A stretch of 40,586 nt of DNA from Candidatus Poribacteria bacterium (GCA_016866785.1 VGLH01000017.1:1-40586), one strand, 5' to 3'. Counted from the stretch's first letter, positions 32,229 through 40,586 are shown. A program made the numbers and translations. Notes: generated by a model not told the origin, from the sequence alone.

Positions 32229-33827
32229 ATGCACGGCACGCATGAGCCCACAGGCCTCGTCGCGTTTGTCTTGCACGCCCACCTGCCGTACGTCCGCCAT
32301 CCCGAGCTGCCCAAGTTCATGGAGGAGGACTGGCTCTTCGAGGCGATCTCGGAGACCTACCTGCCCCTGATATCGGTCTTCGAGGGCTTGCTCCGGGACG
32401 GCGTTCCTGCCAGATTCACGATGACACTGACGCCGCCGCTGGTCGCCATGCTCGCCGACGAGCTGCTCCAACAGCGCTTCGTCGGGTACCTCGACGAGCG
32501 GATCGAGCTCGCCCAAAAGGAGCTCCGGCGGCTGCGCGGCTCCGCCGAGTACTACCCTCTGGCGGAGATGTACTACGGTATCTTCTCGCGCCAGAGGCGG
32601 GCATTCGTCGAGGAATACGGGCGGAACCTGGTGCAGGCGTTCCGGCGGCTCCAGGACCACGGCATCCTGGAGATCATCACCTGCGGCGCGACCCACGGGT
32701 TCCTGCCGCTGCTGATGGACCCCGTCTGCCAGCGCGCGCAGGTGCAGATCGCCGTCGAGCACTACTGGGAACACTTCGGGCGAGCGCCCATCGGCATCTG
32801 GCTGCCGGAATGCGCCTACACGCCGGGGATCGACGACCTTCTGGCTCCGTTGGGCATCCGCTACTTCCTTGTCGAGACGAAGGGCATCCTGGGAGCCGAC
32901 CCCTCGCCGCACTACGGCGTCTACGCACCCGTCCTGACGCCGTCGGGAGTCGCCGCCTTCGGGCGCGATGTGGAATCGTCGCAGCAAGTCTGGAGCAAGG
33001 AGATCGGTTATCCGGGCGACTACGCCTATCGCGAGTTCTACCGCGACATCGGGTTCGACCTGCCGCTGTCCTATGTCGTGCCCTACCTGCACAGCCCGGA
33101 CATCCGCCACTTCACCGGCATCAAGTACCACCGCATCACCGGCAAGACGGTTCACAAGGCGACCTATCACCCCGGATGGGCGACCGACCGGGCGGCGGAG
33201 CACGCCGGCAACTTCGTGTTCAACCGAGGGCTGCAGACGCAGCATCTCCGGACGCACATGGATCGGCAGCCGATCGTCGTCGCCCCGTACGACGCGGAGC
33301 TCTTCGGACACTGGTGGTACGAGGGCCCCCAGTTCCTCGACTTCGTCGCCCGCAAGACGCACTTCGACCAATCGCTCATCGCCCTGACAACGCCCGGCGA
33401 CTACTTGAACCGATATCCGGTGAACCAGGTCGCCGTGCCCGCGACGTCGAGCTGGGGAGCCAACGGCACGTTCGAGGTTTGGCTCAACGGCGCGAACGAC
33501 TGGATGTACCCCCATCTCCACAAGGCAGGCGAGCGCATGCGCGAACTTGCCGACACTCACCCCCAGACCGACGGACTGATGCGCCGCGCGCTCAACCAAG
33601 CCGCCCGCGAGTTGCTTCTCGCCCAAAGCAGCGACTGGGCATTCATCATGACGACTGGCACGACCGTGCAGTACGCCGTCCGGCGGTTCCGCGACCACAT
33701 CGCCCGGTTCACCAAGCTCTACGAGGACATCAAGGCGGGAACGCTCGACGTACCCTGGCTGACCGATGTCGAGCGGCGGGATCGGCTCTTCCCGAATATC
33801 CGGTACGAGGTCTACGGCAACGGCTGA
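32229..33827 (+). CDS. GH57 1,4-alpha-glucan branching enzyme
   Basis: A 532-residue GH57 protein. It makes alpha-1,6 branches in glycogen or a similar glucan. HAHLPY at 16-21 is GH57 motif 1. The nucleophile is Glu194 in IWLPECAYTPG and the acid/base is Asp355 in PYDAELFGHWWYEG. The C-terminal helical part contains SSWGANGTFEVWLNGANDWMYPHLH, split here by its order: SSWG, then WLNGANDW and the final HLH, typical of branching enzymes rather than amylopullulanases. Length matches known GH57 branching enzymes (about 525). A GAGGGG sequence precedes the ATG. No glgA or glgC is in the window. Confidence 0.92.
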   Translation: MHGTHEPTGLVAFVLHAHLPYVRHPELPKFMEEDWLFEAISETYLPLISVFEGLLRDGVPARFTMTLTPPLVAMLADELLQQRFVGYLDERIELAQKELRRLRGSAEYYPLAEMYYGIFSRQRRAFVEEYGRNLVQAFRRLQDHGILEIITCGATHGFLPLLMDPVCQRAQVQIAVEHYWEHFGRAPIGIWLPECAYTPGIDDLLAPLGIRYFLVETKGILGADPSPHYGVYAPVLTPSGVAAFGRDVESSQQVWSKEIGYPGDYAYREFYRDIGFDLPLSYVVPYLHSPDIRHFTGIKYHRITGKTVHKATYHPGWATDRAAEHAGNFVFNRGLQTQHLRTHMDRQPIVVAPYDAELFGHWWYEGPQFLDFVARKTHFDQSLIALTTPGDYLNRYPVNQVAVPATSSWGANGTFEVWLNGANDWMYPHLHKAGERMRELADTHPQTDGLMRRALNQAARELLLAQSSDWAFIMTTGTTVQYAVRRFRDHIARFTKLYEDIKAGTLDVPWLTDVERRDRLFPNIRYEVYGNG

Positions 33828-36109
33828 GCGGCTCGGCGGGACTGGGACCACTCGCACCGCTCGATCCAATCGTCCATCGCCAGGCGGTCGCCCTCCAGAT
33901 CGGACAGGCTGCGGCTCATCTCGAACGCCTGACGCGCGTCGACGAACCGCCCTTGGCGAAATCGGGCGATCCCGATCAAACGCGCCGTCTCCCGCTCGAA
34001 CTCCCGCTCTGGCAGGCTGATTCCCCACGCCTCTGACAGCCATCGTTCAGCCTCTTCCCACTGATCCTCGATGAACAACGATCTGCCCAGCAGATAGGGT
34101 CCCAGCGCCCAAGCCGGCTCGCGGACGACGATCTCCCGCAGCCGGTAGAGCCGCACGGCTGCCCGGTCGTCGTCGAAGTAGCTCTGGACGAGCGCCTGAG
34201 ATTCCGCGGCGAGCTCCATCGCAGCGACCTTGACGCCCAACCGCCGAATGGCTTCCGGCGACCGATCCTCCCGCGCGACCTGCTCGAACGCCTCACGGGC
34301 TTCCTCCAGCGAGTCGAGCCGCCACGCCGCGTCTCCCATGCCTTCTCGGATCGTCCGGCGCGTCGGGTCGTCGATGGACGGGTCGCCGAGCAGCTCGCGC
34401 GCTTCGTCGCGGACGGTCTGCCACTTGCCGGCGGCGATGTCCGTCTGGAGCACGCGCAACCGATGGGTCGCGTTCGACGGATCGAGCGCCGCCATCCGCT
34501 CGAACACCCTCCGGGCCCCCGCGTAGTCGCGCGACCGATACCGCCTCCACGCCTCCTCTTCGAGCGACGCGATCTCATGAGCGCACGTCGCCTGAGCGAC
34601 GCTCGGGCGGCTGAAGCGCGACTCTGCCATCGCCCGTTCGGCGTCCGTCAGCGGCACGCTAGCGAGGAACGCCCGCCACTCGCGCGACAAGTCGGCGAGG
34701 GACTTCCCGTAGGCTCTCTGGAACCCCGCGAATGGATACGCGCGCGCGAACGAATCCATGCCGTACGTCTCGATGAGCCACCGCACGAAGGAACCGGCGA
34801 CCGTATAGGCACGACCGGACGGCTGCGACCAGAAGCCCAGCGGCGACATGATCCGCGCCGGATCGGGCATCCGACCGAGCTGATCCATCGCCTTCGCCCA
34901 CTGATGCGGCGTCAGGTGGCTGTCGTCCCACTCGGCGGCGATGGCGACGCCTTCCAGCAGCCCGACGGCGGTCGACAGCTCCATCCACGGATGGAACTCC
35001 GCCGCGAACACATGGGCGAGTTCGTGCTTGACGACCGGTGACGGGAACTCACGGTAGTCCACATGAATGTCGCCGTTGATGGGGTCGGCGATGTCTGTCC
35101 GATGGGCCCCGACGAGCTGCTTCTTCTGCGCCGAAGTCGTGTAGACGTAGACGCCGACCTTGCGGCGCGGCTCGAACTCGAAGAACCGGCTCAACTGCCC
35201 ATAGCGGAATTCAGCGTCGGCAGCGACGGTCTCGCGCTCGCGGTCCACGACGGAGCCCGGCTCGAACCGCACGATGAGGTGCTCCGTCTCGATCCGACAG
35301 GCGAGAACGCGCTCGACATCGCGCCGCCCGGGACGAAGCCCCAACGGGCCCCGGCAGAACCACACCGCCGCGAACGCGATGCCGCAGGCGATTGTCGGTA
35401 TCAACACCGCCCGTCGATTCAGGACGAGGGAGAAGCGGAATCGATGCGACGCCGCGTCGTGACCGGCAGCAGCCGCCAGCAGGAGCCCCGCGCTGCCGAG
35501 GAGCGCGACCGCGCGGCTGAACACCAGCGTTCCCGTGACGCGGATATCGTCGTCATAGATGGGGCCCGGGAAGAACCCGATGAGCGCGTGGTAGACGAAC
35601 TTGGGCGGCTCGAAAATAACGGCATGGATTGCCGCCGCAACGGTGAACGCGATCCATCCTGCCCACAGCAGGCGGGCGCAGCTAGCTGTCGGCGTCACAA
35701 CCGCTGCGAACACTCCCGTCGCGGAGCCGTACACCGCGCTCACGAGCGAGATTGACGCGAAGAACGCCAACCCCTGAGCGAAACTGCAATTCGGCACGCG
35801 GAGCGCGTTCAGCGAGATGAGCGCGAGCGGCGCGACGAGGGAGAGGCAGCCCAGGACGAACCCGTCGGCGAAGTGCGCTCCAACGCCGCGCGGTTCGCCG
35901 TCTTTCCGAGCCGACGTGACGGCTGAGATGCCGAACTTCGCCCCGGTCGCCCCGCCCAGCACGCCGAAGAGCGCCGAGAACTCGTAGCCCAGCAGGTCGA
36001 ACAGCGGGACGAAACAGACGGCAAGCGCGACCGCGCCGAGCCCGCCGAACCATGCCCAGCTCGAACGCGCGCGAAGCTGCGAGCCGATCCGTCGGGAGAA
36101 CGGTTCCAT
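33812..36109 (-). CDS. Membrane-anchored gluzincin protease with TPR-like repeats
   Basis: A 765-residue protein. The ATG at 36109 overlaps the thiE stop by one base (TGATG). Residues 15-255 contain about six or seven hydrophobic segments. A soluble metalloprotease domain follows: zinc motif HELAH at 362-366 inside VVKHELAHVFAAEF, and a likely third ligand Glu386 in GLLEGVAIAAEW (gluzincin, peptidase MA-like). Residues about 520-750 form helical repeats (YAGARRVFERMAALDPSN, then WRLDSLEEAREAFEQVARED and others) of TPR type, probably for binding partners. The active site should face the periplasm if the topology is odd-numbered; this is not certain. It converges on GH57 with a 16-base overlap. 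Substrate is unknown. Confidence 0.75.
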   Translation of the reverse strand: MEPFSRRIGSQLRARSSWAWFGGLGAVALAVCFVPLFDLLGYEFSALFGVLGGATGAKFGISAVTSARKDGEPRGVGAHFADGFVLGCLSLVAPLALISLNALRVPNCSFAQGLAFFASISLVSAVYGSATGVFAAVVTPTASCARLLWAGWIAFTVAAAIHAVIFEPPKFVYHALIGFFPGPIYDDDIRVTGTLVFSRAVALLGSAGLLLAAAAGHDAASHRFRFSLVLNRRAVLIPTIACGIAFAAVWFCRGPLGLRPGRRDVERVLACRIETEHLIVRFEPGSVVDRERETVAADAEFRYGQLSRFFEFEPRRKVGVYVYTTSAQKKQLVGAHRTDIADPINGDIHVDYREFPSPVVKHELAHVFAAEFHPWMELSTAVGLLEGVAIAAEWDDSHLTPHQWAKAMDQLGRMPDPARIMSPLGFWSQPSGRAYTVAGSFVRWLIETYGMDSFARAYPFAGFQRAYGKSLADLSREWRAFLASVPLTDAERAMAESRFSRPSVAQATCAHEIASLEEEAWRRYRSRDYAGARRVFERMAALDPSNATHRLRVLQTDIAAGKWQTVRDEARELLGDPSIDDPTRRTIREGMGDAAWRLDSLEEAREAFEQVAREDRSPEAIRRLGVKVAAMELAAESQALVQSYFDDDRAAVRLYRLREIVVREPAWALGPYLLGRSLFIEDQWEEAERWLSEAWGISLPEREFERETARLIGIARFRQGRFVDARQAFEMSRSLSDLEGDRLAMDDWIERCEWSQSRRAAQPLP

Positions 36110-36744
36110 CACGAAAGCGCGGCGCGGATCGCGCGGACGAAGTCCGCCGCCGCTCGGCGCGGGTCGGGGTCGGCGCACACCGCCGAGATGACGGCGACGC
36201 CCCAGGCGCCCGCCCGGATGATCGCCTCGGCGTCCGACGCTCGCACGCCGCCGATGGCGATGACGGGAACTGGACTCACCACCGCGAACGCCGCCACGCC
36301 CTCGACGCCGAACGGTTCTCGCCCCGTGTCCTTCGTCTGCGTTCCGAAGACGGGCCCGAACCCGACGTAGTCCGCGCCGTCCGTCGCCGCCCGGATCGCC
36401 ATCGCCTGGGTGTGCGCCGACACGCCCAACAGGCGCTTCCAGCCGAGAAGACGTCGCGCGACTCTCGCCGGCAGGTCGTCCGCGCCGACATGGAGACCGT
36501 CCGCATCGACGGCGAGCGCGATATCGAGCCGATCGTTGACGACAAACGTCACCTGGGCGTCCTCGCAGACACGCCGCGCCGCTTCCGCCTCGCGGAGCGC
36601 GTCGCGGATCGGCAGCAGCTTCTCGCGGAACTGGACGCCGTCGGCTCCGGCGTCTGCGGCGAGGCGGGCGAGCTCCGCGTGGGTGTAGCGTGTCTGGATG
36701 GTCGTGTCGGTGAGCACGTGCAGGCGGGGTACGGATCGCTTCAT
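36109..36744 (-). CDS. thiE: Thiamine-phosphate synthase
   Basis: A 211-residue TIM-barrel enzyme that couples HMP-pyrophosphate and HET-phosphate to thiamine phosphate. Motifs: GVQFREKLLPIRDA, FVVNDRLDIALAVDADGLHV, LGVSAHTQAMAIRAA, YVGFGPVFGTQTKDTG and PVIAIGGVRASDAEAI. All the usual pyrophosphate and thiazole-phosphate contacts are visible. ATG at 36744 is 5 bases after the thiD stop. thiD and thiE are next to each other and cotranscribed. Other thiamine genes (thiC, thiG, thiS) are absent from the window, and no TPP riboswitch was recognised. Confidence 0.93.
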   Translation of the reverse strand: MKRSVPRLHVLTDTTIQTRYTHAELARLAADAGADGVQFREKLLPIRDALREAEAARRVCEDAQVTFVVNDRLDIALAVDADGLHVGADDLPARVARRLLGWKRLLGVSAHTQAMAIRAATDGADYVGFGPVFGTQTKDTGREPFGVEGVAAFAVVSPVPVIAIGGVRASDAEAIIRAGAWGVAVISAVCADPDPRRAAADFVRAIRAALS

Positions 36745-36749
36745 GGGCT

Positions 36750-37541
36750 CTAGGGCAGAAACCGCCAGAAGTGGTTCGTGGGCCCGTGTCCCTTGCCGAT
36801 GGACGGCGCATGGCGGATCGCGCCTGCGACGTACTGCTTGGCGGCGCGCGCCGCATCGAACAATGGGGTCCCCGAGGCAAGCCGCGTCGCCAGCGCGGCG
36901 GAGAAGGTGCAGCCCGTCCCGTGGGTGCTCTTCGTCGCGTATCGGGGCCCGACGATGACGTGCGTCTCGTGACCATCGAACAGAACGTCGCGCGCGGATT
37001 CGTCGTCCTCGGCGTGGCCCCCCTTGACGATGACGGCGCGGCATCCGTACCGCGTGATGGCGCGAGCGGCTTTACCGGCGTCGTCCGCGCTTCGGATGGG
37101 GAGCTCTGCGAGGAGTTCCGCCTCAGGGATGTTCGGCGTAACCACGAGCGCCAGGGGCAGCAATCGTTCCTTCACGGCTTCGACCGCGTCGTCATGGAGC
37201 AGTTTGAAGCCGCTCTTGGAGACCATCACCGGGTCTACGACCAGGCGCTCGACGGAACGCACCGCCAGGCATTCCGCGACCGTCTCGACGATCTCCGACG
37301 ACGAGAGCATGCCGGTCTTGACCGCATCGACGGGCAGATCGTCGAATACGGCGTCGAGCTGGGCGCGGATTACCTCAGTCGGTAGGTCGTAGGCGAGACG
37401 CACTTCGCACGTGTTCTGCGCCGTCACGGACGTGATGACGGACATGGCGTAGCCGCCGTTGGCGCTGATCGCCTTGATGTCCGCCTGGATGCCGGCTCCT
37501 CCGCCGGAGTCCGACCCAGCGATGGTCAGTACGCCGACCAC
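36750..37541 (-). CDS. thiD: Hydroxymethylpyrimidine (phosphate) kinase
   Basis: A 263-residue ribokinase-fold enzyme that phosphorylates HMP and HMP-phosphate to HMP-pyrophosphate for thiE. Motifs: LTIAGSDSGGGAGIQADIKA at the N-terminus, VITSVTAQNT, VDPVMVSKSGFKLL, VVTPNIPEAELL and the anion-hole STHGTGCTFSAALA. It starts at a GTG at 37541 with AGGAGG 4 bases upstream. It lies 13 bases after the DsrE2 gene, so it may belong to a single unit with tusA-dsrE2. Confidence 0.95.
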   Translation of the reverse strand: MVGVLTIAGSDSGGGAGIQADIKAISANGGYAMSVITSVTAQNTCEVRLAYDLPTEVIRAQLDAVFDDLPVDAVKTGMLSSSEIVETVAECLAVRSVERLVVDPVMVSKSGFKLLHDDAVEAVKERLLPLALVVTPNIPEAELLAELPIRSADDAGKAARAITRYGCRAVIVKGGHAEDDESARDVLFDGHETHVIVGPRYATKSTHGTGCTFSAALATRLASGTPLFDAARAAKQYVAGAIRHAPSIGKGHGPTNHFWRFLP

Positions 37542-37554
37542 GATACCTCCTACG

Positions 37555-38157
37555 CTAGATGAACAGCGTCACACGCGATTTGACCGCGTCTCCTAGGAAG
37601 GTTCCGACGCCGCCGTAGTCGAGCCCGTCCTCCATCTCGGCGTCGGTGATGCCGAGGATGTCCATCGCCATCGTGCAGGAGATGATCCGCACGCCCATCT
37701 CCTGCGCTACGTCCATCAGTTCGTCAAGCGAGGCGACGTTCTTGCTCGACATGATGGAGCGCATCATCTTGGCGCCGGCTCCGGCGAAGTTCATCTTCGA
37801 CAACCCCAGCTTGCTCATGTTCTCGGGGAGCATCGCGCTGAACATCTTCTCCGGGAACGACTTCCCGGACATCTCCACCTGTTTCTTGATGATGCTCAAG
37901 CCCCAGAACGTGAAGTACATCGACACCTGGTAGCCCATCGCCAACGCGCCCGTCGCGATAATGAACGCCGCCATCGCGCGGTCGTAGTCGCCGCTGAAGC
38001 AGACGATCGTGACGCGGTCTTCCGGAAGCTGCGCCTCCAGCGCCTTGATACGGGCTTCGTACTTCTCTTCCAAAAGCTGGACGCGAGCCTCGACCTGTTC
38101 TGCGACCAGCGCAGCCAACTCCGTCGAGATCGCTGCGTTCTCCACCGTCGTCGCCAT
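37555..38157 (-). CDS. DsrE2-type DsrE/DsrF/DrsH-like protein
   Basis: A 200-residue protein. Residues 15-45 are a coiled-coil-like helix (LVAEQVEARVQLLEEKYEAR), a common feature of DsrE2. The core has VTIVCFSGDYDRAMAAF, YFTFWGLSIIKKQ near 81-93, and Cys161 in VRIISCTMAMDILGI, the sulfur-carrying cysteine position. A role in moving persulfide sulfur is known for the family. Several hydrophobic segments (64-88) suggest membrane contact. GGAGG lies 4 bases before the ATG. TusA precedes it by 22 bases, the usual partner. Confidence 0.9.
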   Translation of the reverse strand: MATTVENAAISTELAALVAEQVEARVQLLEEKYEARIKALEAQLPEDRVTIVCFSGDYDRAMAAFIIATGALAMGYQVSMYFTFWGLSIIKKQVEMSGKSFPEKMFSAMLPENMSKLGLSKMNFAGAGAKMMRSIMSSKNVASLDELMDVAQEMGVRIISCTMAMDILGITDAEMEDGLDYGGVGTFLGDAVKSRVTLFI

Positions 38158-38179
38158 GTGACCTCCTTCGTCCTCGAGC

Positions 38180-38443
38180 CTACGAGCGGCGTCGGACGAC
38201 GTGGACGTAGACTGTCTTGCCGTCTGCGCCGACCGTGTTCTCCTGGCTCACCAGCTCGTACTCGGGCCGGTTCTTGATCCACGCCTGGAAATCGGGAACT
38301 GATCCGCGATCTGTCGCCAGGACGCGGATCGACTCGCCGGGAGCCACCTGACGGATCGCCTGGCTCGCCCGCACGAGCGGCATCGGGCACTGAAGCCCGC
38401 GCGCGTCGATCACCTCACGAACGTCCGTATCGCTCTGTGCCAT
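38180..38443 (-). CDS. TusA family sulfur-carrier protein
   Basis: An 87-residue TusA/YeeD-type protein. The active cysteine is Cys19 in RGLQCPMPLVRASQA (CPxP motif). TusA proteins carry persulfide sulfur to acceptors in tRNA thiolation, sulfur oxidation or molybdenum cofactor synthesis. Its partner here is most likely the DsrE2 protein encoded just downstream. GAGGT is upstream of the start. No dsrAB, sox or hdr genes were seen, so the pair may serve general sulfur traffic. Confidence 0.92.
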   Translation of the reverse strand: MAQSDTDVREVIDARGLQCPMPLVRASQAIRQVAPGESIRVLATDRGSVPDFQAWIKNRPEYELVSQENTVGADGKTVYVHVVRRRS

Positions 38444-38454
38444 ATCGGTCTACC

Positions 38455-39354
38455 TCACTGGGTTCGTTGTGAGATCGTCTCGGCAACGGCGGCGAGCTCG
38501 GGAATCCCTCCCAGCGCCCGAAGCGTGGCAGCACGCAGCTCCAGCTCTGGATCGGGCGCTTGGGCGGCGCTCGCCCCGTCCGCCGGCGACAGACGCCAGT
38601 AGGATAGCCCCACGATCACCTCCAGATGCAGATGCACCTCGGTGTCGTCGCGTGTTCCCTCCATGCTCGTGCCGCTCTTTCCGACGGTTCCGATCTCCTG
38701 CTCCGGCGTGACGTAGGTTCCCACCGGTAGGTTCTCGACGCTCCGTAGATGCCCGTAGATGGACAGGATCGGCTCCCGCTGGGCGTTCCTGCCGTGGTAC
38801 ACCCATACCTGGCGGCCTCGCAGCTTGTCGAGAATGTCGCCGTAGACGAAGTCCGGCGGCACGCCGAACGACCCCGGCGTCGCGCCGAGCTCCTGGCACC
38901 GTGCGAGCAGTTGGTTCCTGTAGGCGCCGGACATCGGCATGTACACCCGATCGACTCGGATGATGATCCCCGCCGCGACAGGATAGACCGGCTTGCCGGC
39001 GGGTATGCCGTAGAAGTCGGCTCCCTGGTGGATCCCATGGCGGTAGTCGCGCGGAACCCCAGGGCGGCGCACGTCCGCGACGGCAACAGGAACCCTCACT
39101 GGCATGGAGAAGGCTCCCGCGAGGTCCGTGTCCGTCACCGCGGAGACGTCCGGCATGGCGTACCGGCGAGCCAGCCGCTCGACGGGCGGCAGTATCCCGC
39201 GGAGATGCGCATACGGGTTCGCACCCGCGACGACGGCGATGCCCACGGCGACCGCCCAAGCCGCACACCGAGCCGCGCGCATCCGCCGCGACGCGCAGAC
39301 CCGCTTGGAACGGTATGTTTCCGCCCGCGATGGAGTCGAACGCTTAACGCACAT
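38455..39354 (-). CDS. M23-family peptidase, LytM-like, exported
   Basis: Up to 299 residues. ATG at 39354 is used, but ATG at 39282 gives a cleaner signal peptide (CAAWAVAVGIAVVAGANPY). The peptidase domain has GIHQGADFYGIPAGKPVYPV with HxxxD (zinc His and Asp), SIYGHLRS, and VHLHLEVI with the HxH pair, so all zinc and catalytic residues are present. It should cut peptidoglycan cross-links in the periplasm. An insertion (about 155-200) precedes the last strand. It lies 11 bases upstream of tusA on the same strand, and the functional link is not obvious. Confidence 0.82.
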   Translation of the reverse strand: MCVKRSTPSRAETYRSKRVCASRRMRAARCAAWAVAVGIAVVAGANPYAHLRGILPPVERLARRYAMPDVSAVTDTDLAGAFSMPVRVPVAVADVRRPGVPRDYRHGIHQGADFYGIPAGKPVYPVAAGIIIRVDRVYMPMSGAYRNQLLARCQELGATPGSFGVPPDFVYGDILDKLRGRQVWVYHGRNAQREPILSIYGHLRSVENLPVGTYVTPEQEIGTVGKSGTSMEGTRDDTEVHLHLEVIVGLSYWRLSPADGASAAQAPDPELELRAATLRALGGIPELAAVAETISQRTQ

Positions 39355-39483
39355 GGGAAGATGCGCCCCTCTGCCTCGTGACCATTATTGTACCGTAGGG
39401 GCAGGTGTTGCGCATGCACGATCTCCCGTTGCCATCCCCTGCGGGCTCGGCGAGAATGAGCCGCCGACCTACCAGGAGAACCT

Positions 39484-40586
39484 GTGCGCCGCCTCATGCT
39501 CATCCTGATCGCCGCGACAGCCGCCGCCTCTCCGGCGCACGCCGACAACTACTCGGACGTGTGGGGGCACTTCGCCGTTCTCGTCTGGCAGTACCGGACG
39601 CCGCCGCCGGGGCAGACCGCCGAACGCGCCTACGACTCTCTGAATCTCTCCGGCATCCACCTGGACGATGGCTTCCCGAGAGACCTCTACCTCTTCGCCC
39701 GCTCGCGCGACTTCGAGTACTACGTCGATCATGCCGCCGGCAAAGGCGACCTCCATCTACGGAGCCGCGACTGGGGCGCGTTCATGGACGCCTACCGCAA
39801 AGACCGGCGAGCCCCTCGGCGTCCGAACAGCCTCAACGATCCGGCCGTGCGCGAGCGCATGCTGAACCGACTCCGCGAGAACATCCCGCGCGCCCTCGAC
39901 GGCCTCTGCCTCGCCTACGCGTTCGACGACGAGATTTCGACGACATCCTTCACCGCACCGGCGGACGTGGACTGGGCCCCCGTCGCGATGGCGGCCTTCC
40001 GCGGATGGCTCGCCCGGCGCTACGGCACGGTCGATGCGCTGAACCGACAGTGGGAGACGCGCTTCAAGTCCTTCTCCGACGCGCTCCCGGCGACAGTCGA
40101 CGACGTGCGCCGGTTCCACAGCGAACCGTTCTCGCGGTGGAACCTCTCGCAGTGGGCTGATCATCGCGAGTTCATGGACGACGTGTTCGCCGAGACGCTC
40201 GCGCTCCTCCGCGACGAGGCGAACCGGCTCGACCCCGACCGTCCTGCTGGATTCGTCGGAGGCCAAGCGCCATCCACCTACGGCGGGTACGACTACTCGA
40301 AGCTGGCGCGCGCCGTCCAGTTCGTCGAGGCTTACGACATCGGCGCGACCGACAGTATCCTCCGATCCTTCTGGGGCTCTGAGAAGCCGCGCGTCCAGAC
40401 CTTCTTCGCCACCGGCAAGCTTCATGTCGACCGGTGGTTCCTGTGGAACGCGCTGGTGCGCGGGAACCGAGGCGTCATCGCGTGGCCCGAACTGAACGCC
40501 GCGAGTTGGTTCGACGGCGAACGCGCCGTCCCGGAGATCGCCGCGCTGGCTCCGACGTTCGAGCAGGTCCAGGGCCTCGTCAGCGA
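39484..40586 (+). CDS. Secreted GH42-like glycoside hydrolase (3' partial)
   Basis: The reading frame is open from GTG at 39484 to the end of the window (367 codons). AGGAG lies 5 bases upstream. The signal peptide is LMLILIAATAAASPAHA. The barrel shows LAYAFDDEISTTSFT with Glu150 as candidate acid/base, followed by FRGWLARRYGTVDALNRQW, then ETRFKSFSDALP, the FR-x-WL-x-x-RYG and LN-x-x-W pattern of GH42 beta-galactosidases and relatives. A likely nucleophile region is not yet reached; the last strand seen is WNALVRGNRGVIAWPELNA. The exact family is uncertain. Confidence 0.72.
   Translation, partial: MRRLMLILIAATAAASPAHADNYSDVWGHFAVLVWQYRTPPPGQTAERAYDSLNLSGIHLDDGFPRDLYLFARSRDFEYYVDHAAGKGDLHLRSRDWGAFMDAYRKDRRAPRRPNSLNDPAVRERMLNRLRENIPRALDGLCLAYAFDDEISTTSFTAPADVDWAPVAMAAFRGWLARRYGTVDALNRQWETRFKSFSDALPATVDDVRRFHSEPFSRWNLSQWADHREFMDDVFAETLALLRDEANRLDPDRPAGFVGGQAPSTYGGYDYSKLARAVQFVEAYDIGATDSILRSFWGSEKPRVQTFFATGKLHVDRWFLWNALVRGNRGVIAWPELNAASWFDGERAVPEIAALAPTFEQVQGLVS

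Noticed and set aside
32214-34043. 609-codon frame opposite GH57
   Set aside because: Opposite a firmly identified GH57 gene; the translation is composition-biased.
36110-36976. Possible extension of the membrane protease to a 1054-residue protein
   Set aside because: The added region is the thiE gene read in another frame; a one-base overlapping ATG at 36109 with a normal membrane start is better.
36745-37600. TPP riboswitch before thiD or thiE
   Set aside because: The gaps are 5 and 13 bases, too short for the element, and no thi-box-like sequence was seen upstream of the cluster start.
1-40586. CRISPR arrays, tRNA or rRNA genes
   Set aside because: No regular direct-repeat array, cloverleaf or rRNA-like stretch was recognised by eye; a tRNAscan or CRISPR search would settle it.

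Overview
The window is GC-rich DNA from an uncultured-type Gram-negative bacterium. Two outer-membrane proteins (an Omp85 protein and a second predicted barrel) point to a diderm. The mix of LamG-domain secreted proteins, a DUF6785-type membrane protein, phytanoyl-CoA dioxygenase, several xylose-isomerase-like TIM barrels, an enolase-superfamily dehydratase and odd glycoside hydrolases is what I associate with Candidatus Poribacteria and related sponge or marine-associated lineages. That assignment is inference from gene content, not a tested phylogeny.

Layout. Positions 1-5687 hold two adjacent + strand genes, a DNA adenine methylase (5' end cut by the window) and a phospholipase D-like/SNF2 helicase, which look like the end of a methylation-linked anti-phage cassette. 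From 5829 to 6278 there is a small helix-turn-helix ORF on the - strand, and from 6309 to 6491 an orphan C-terminal piece of a sugar phosphate isomerase gene. I read this as the edge of a genomic island that replaced the rest of that gene. Positions 6529-16234 are a carbohydrate/secreted-protein region: three secreted proteins sharing a C-terminal tail (two are LamG paralogues), a large secreted glycoside hydrolase-like protein, a divergent TIM-barrel protein, a rhamnonate-dehydratase-like enzyme and a large membrane protein.

Positions 16269-22790 are a - strand core block: ftsH, folP, acpS, an outer-membrane barrel, a GcvH-like protein lacking the lipoyl lysine, and an Omp85 protein. Positions 23089-28711 carry a TIM-barrel isomerase, a 2OG-Fe dioxygenase, a tightly overlapped trio (nadB, a second TIM barrel, a HicB-like protein) and a deoxyhypusine-synthase-family enzyme. 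Positions 28928-30220 hold a secreted double SnoaL-domain gene with twin cysteine motifs, interrupted by one in-frame TAG. Then come an HTH-DUF4912 protein, an RraA-like protein and a GH57 branching enzyme (30524-33827, + strand), apparently a glycogen-related group.

Positions 33812-39354 are - strand: an M23 peptidase, TusA, DsrE2, thiD, thiE and a membrane metalloprotease with TPR-like repeats. At the right end a secreted GH42-like protein begins at 39484 and runs off the window. No rRNA, tRNA or CRISPR array was recognised. The observations most worth a second look are the shared C-terminal tail, the lysine-less GcvH, the TAG-split SnoaL gene with duplicated CC motifs, and the island junction. 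I did not find one clear new system.
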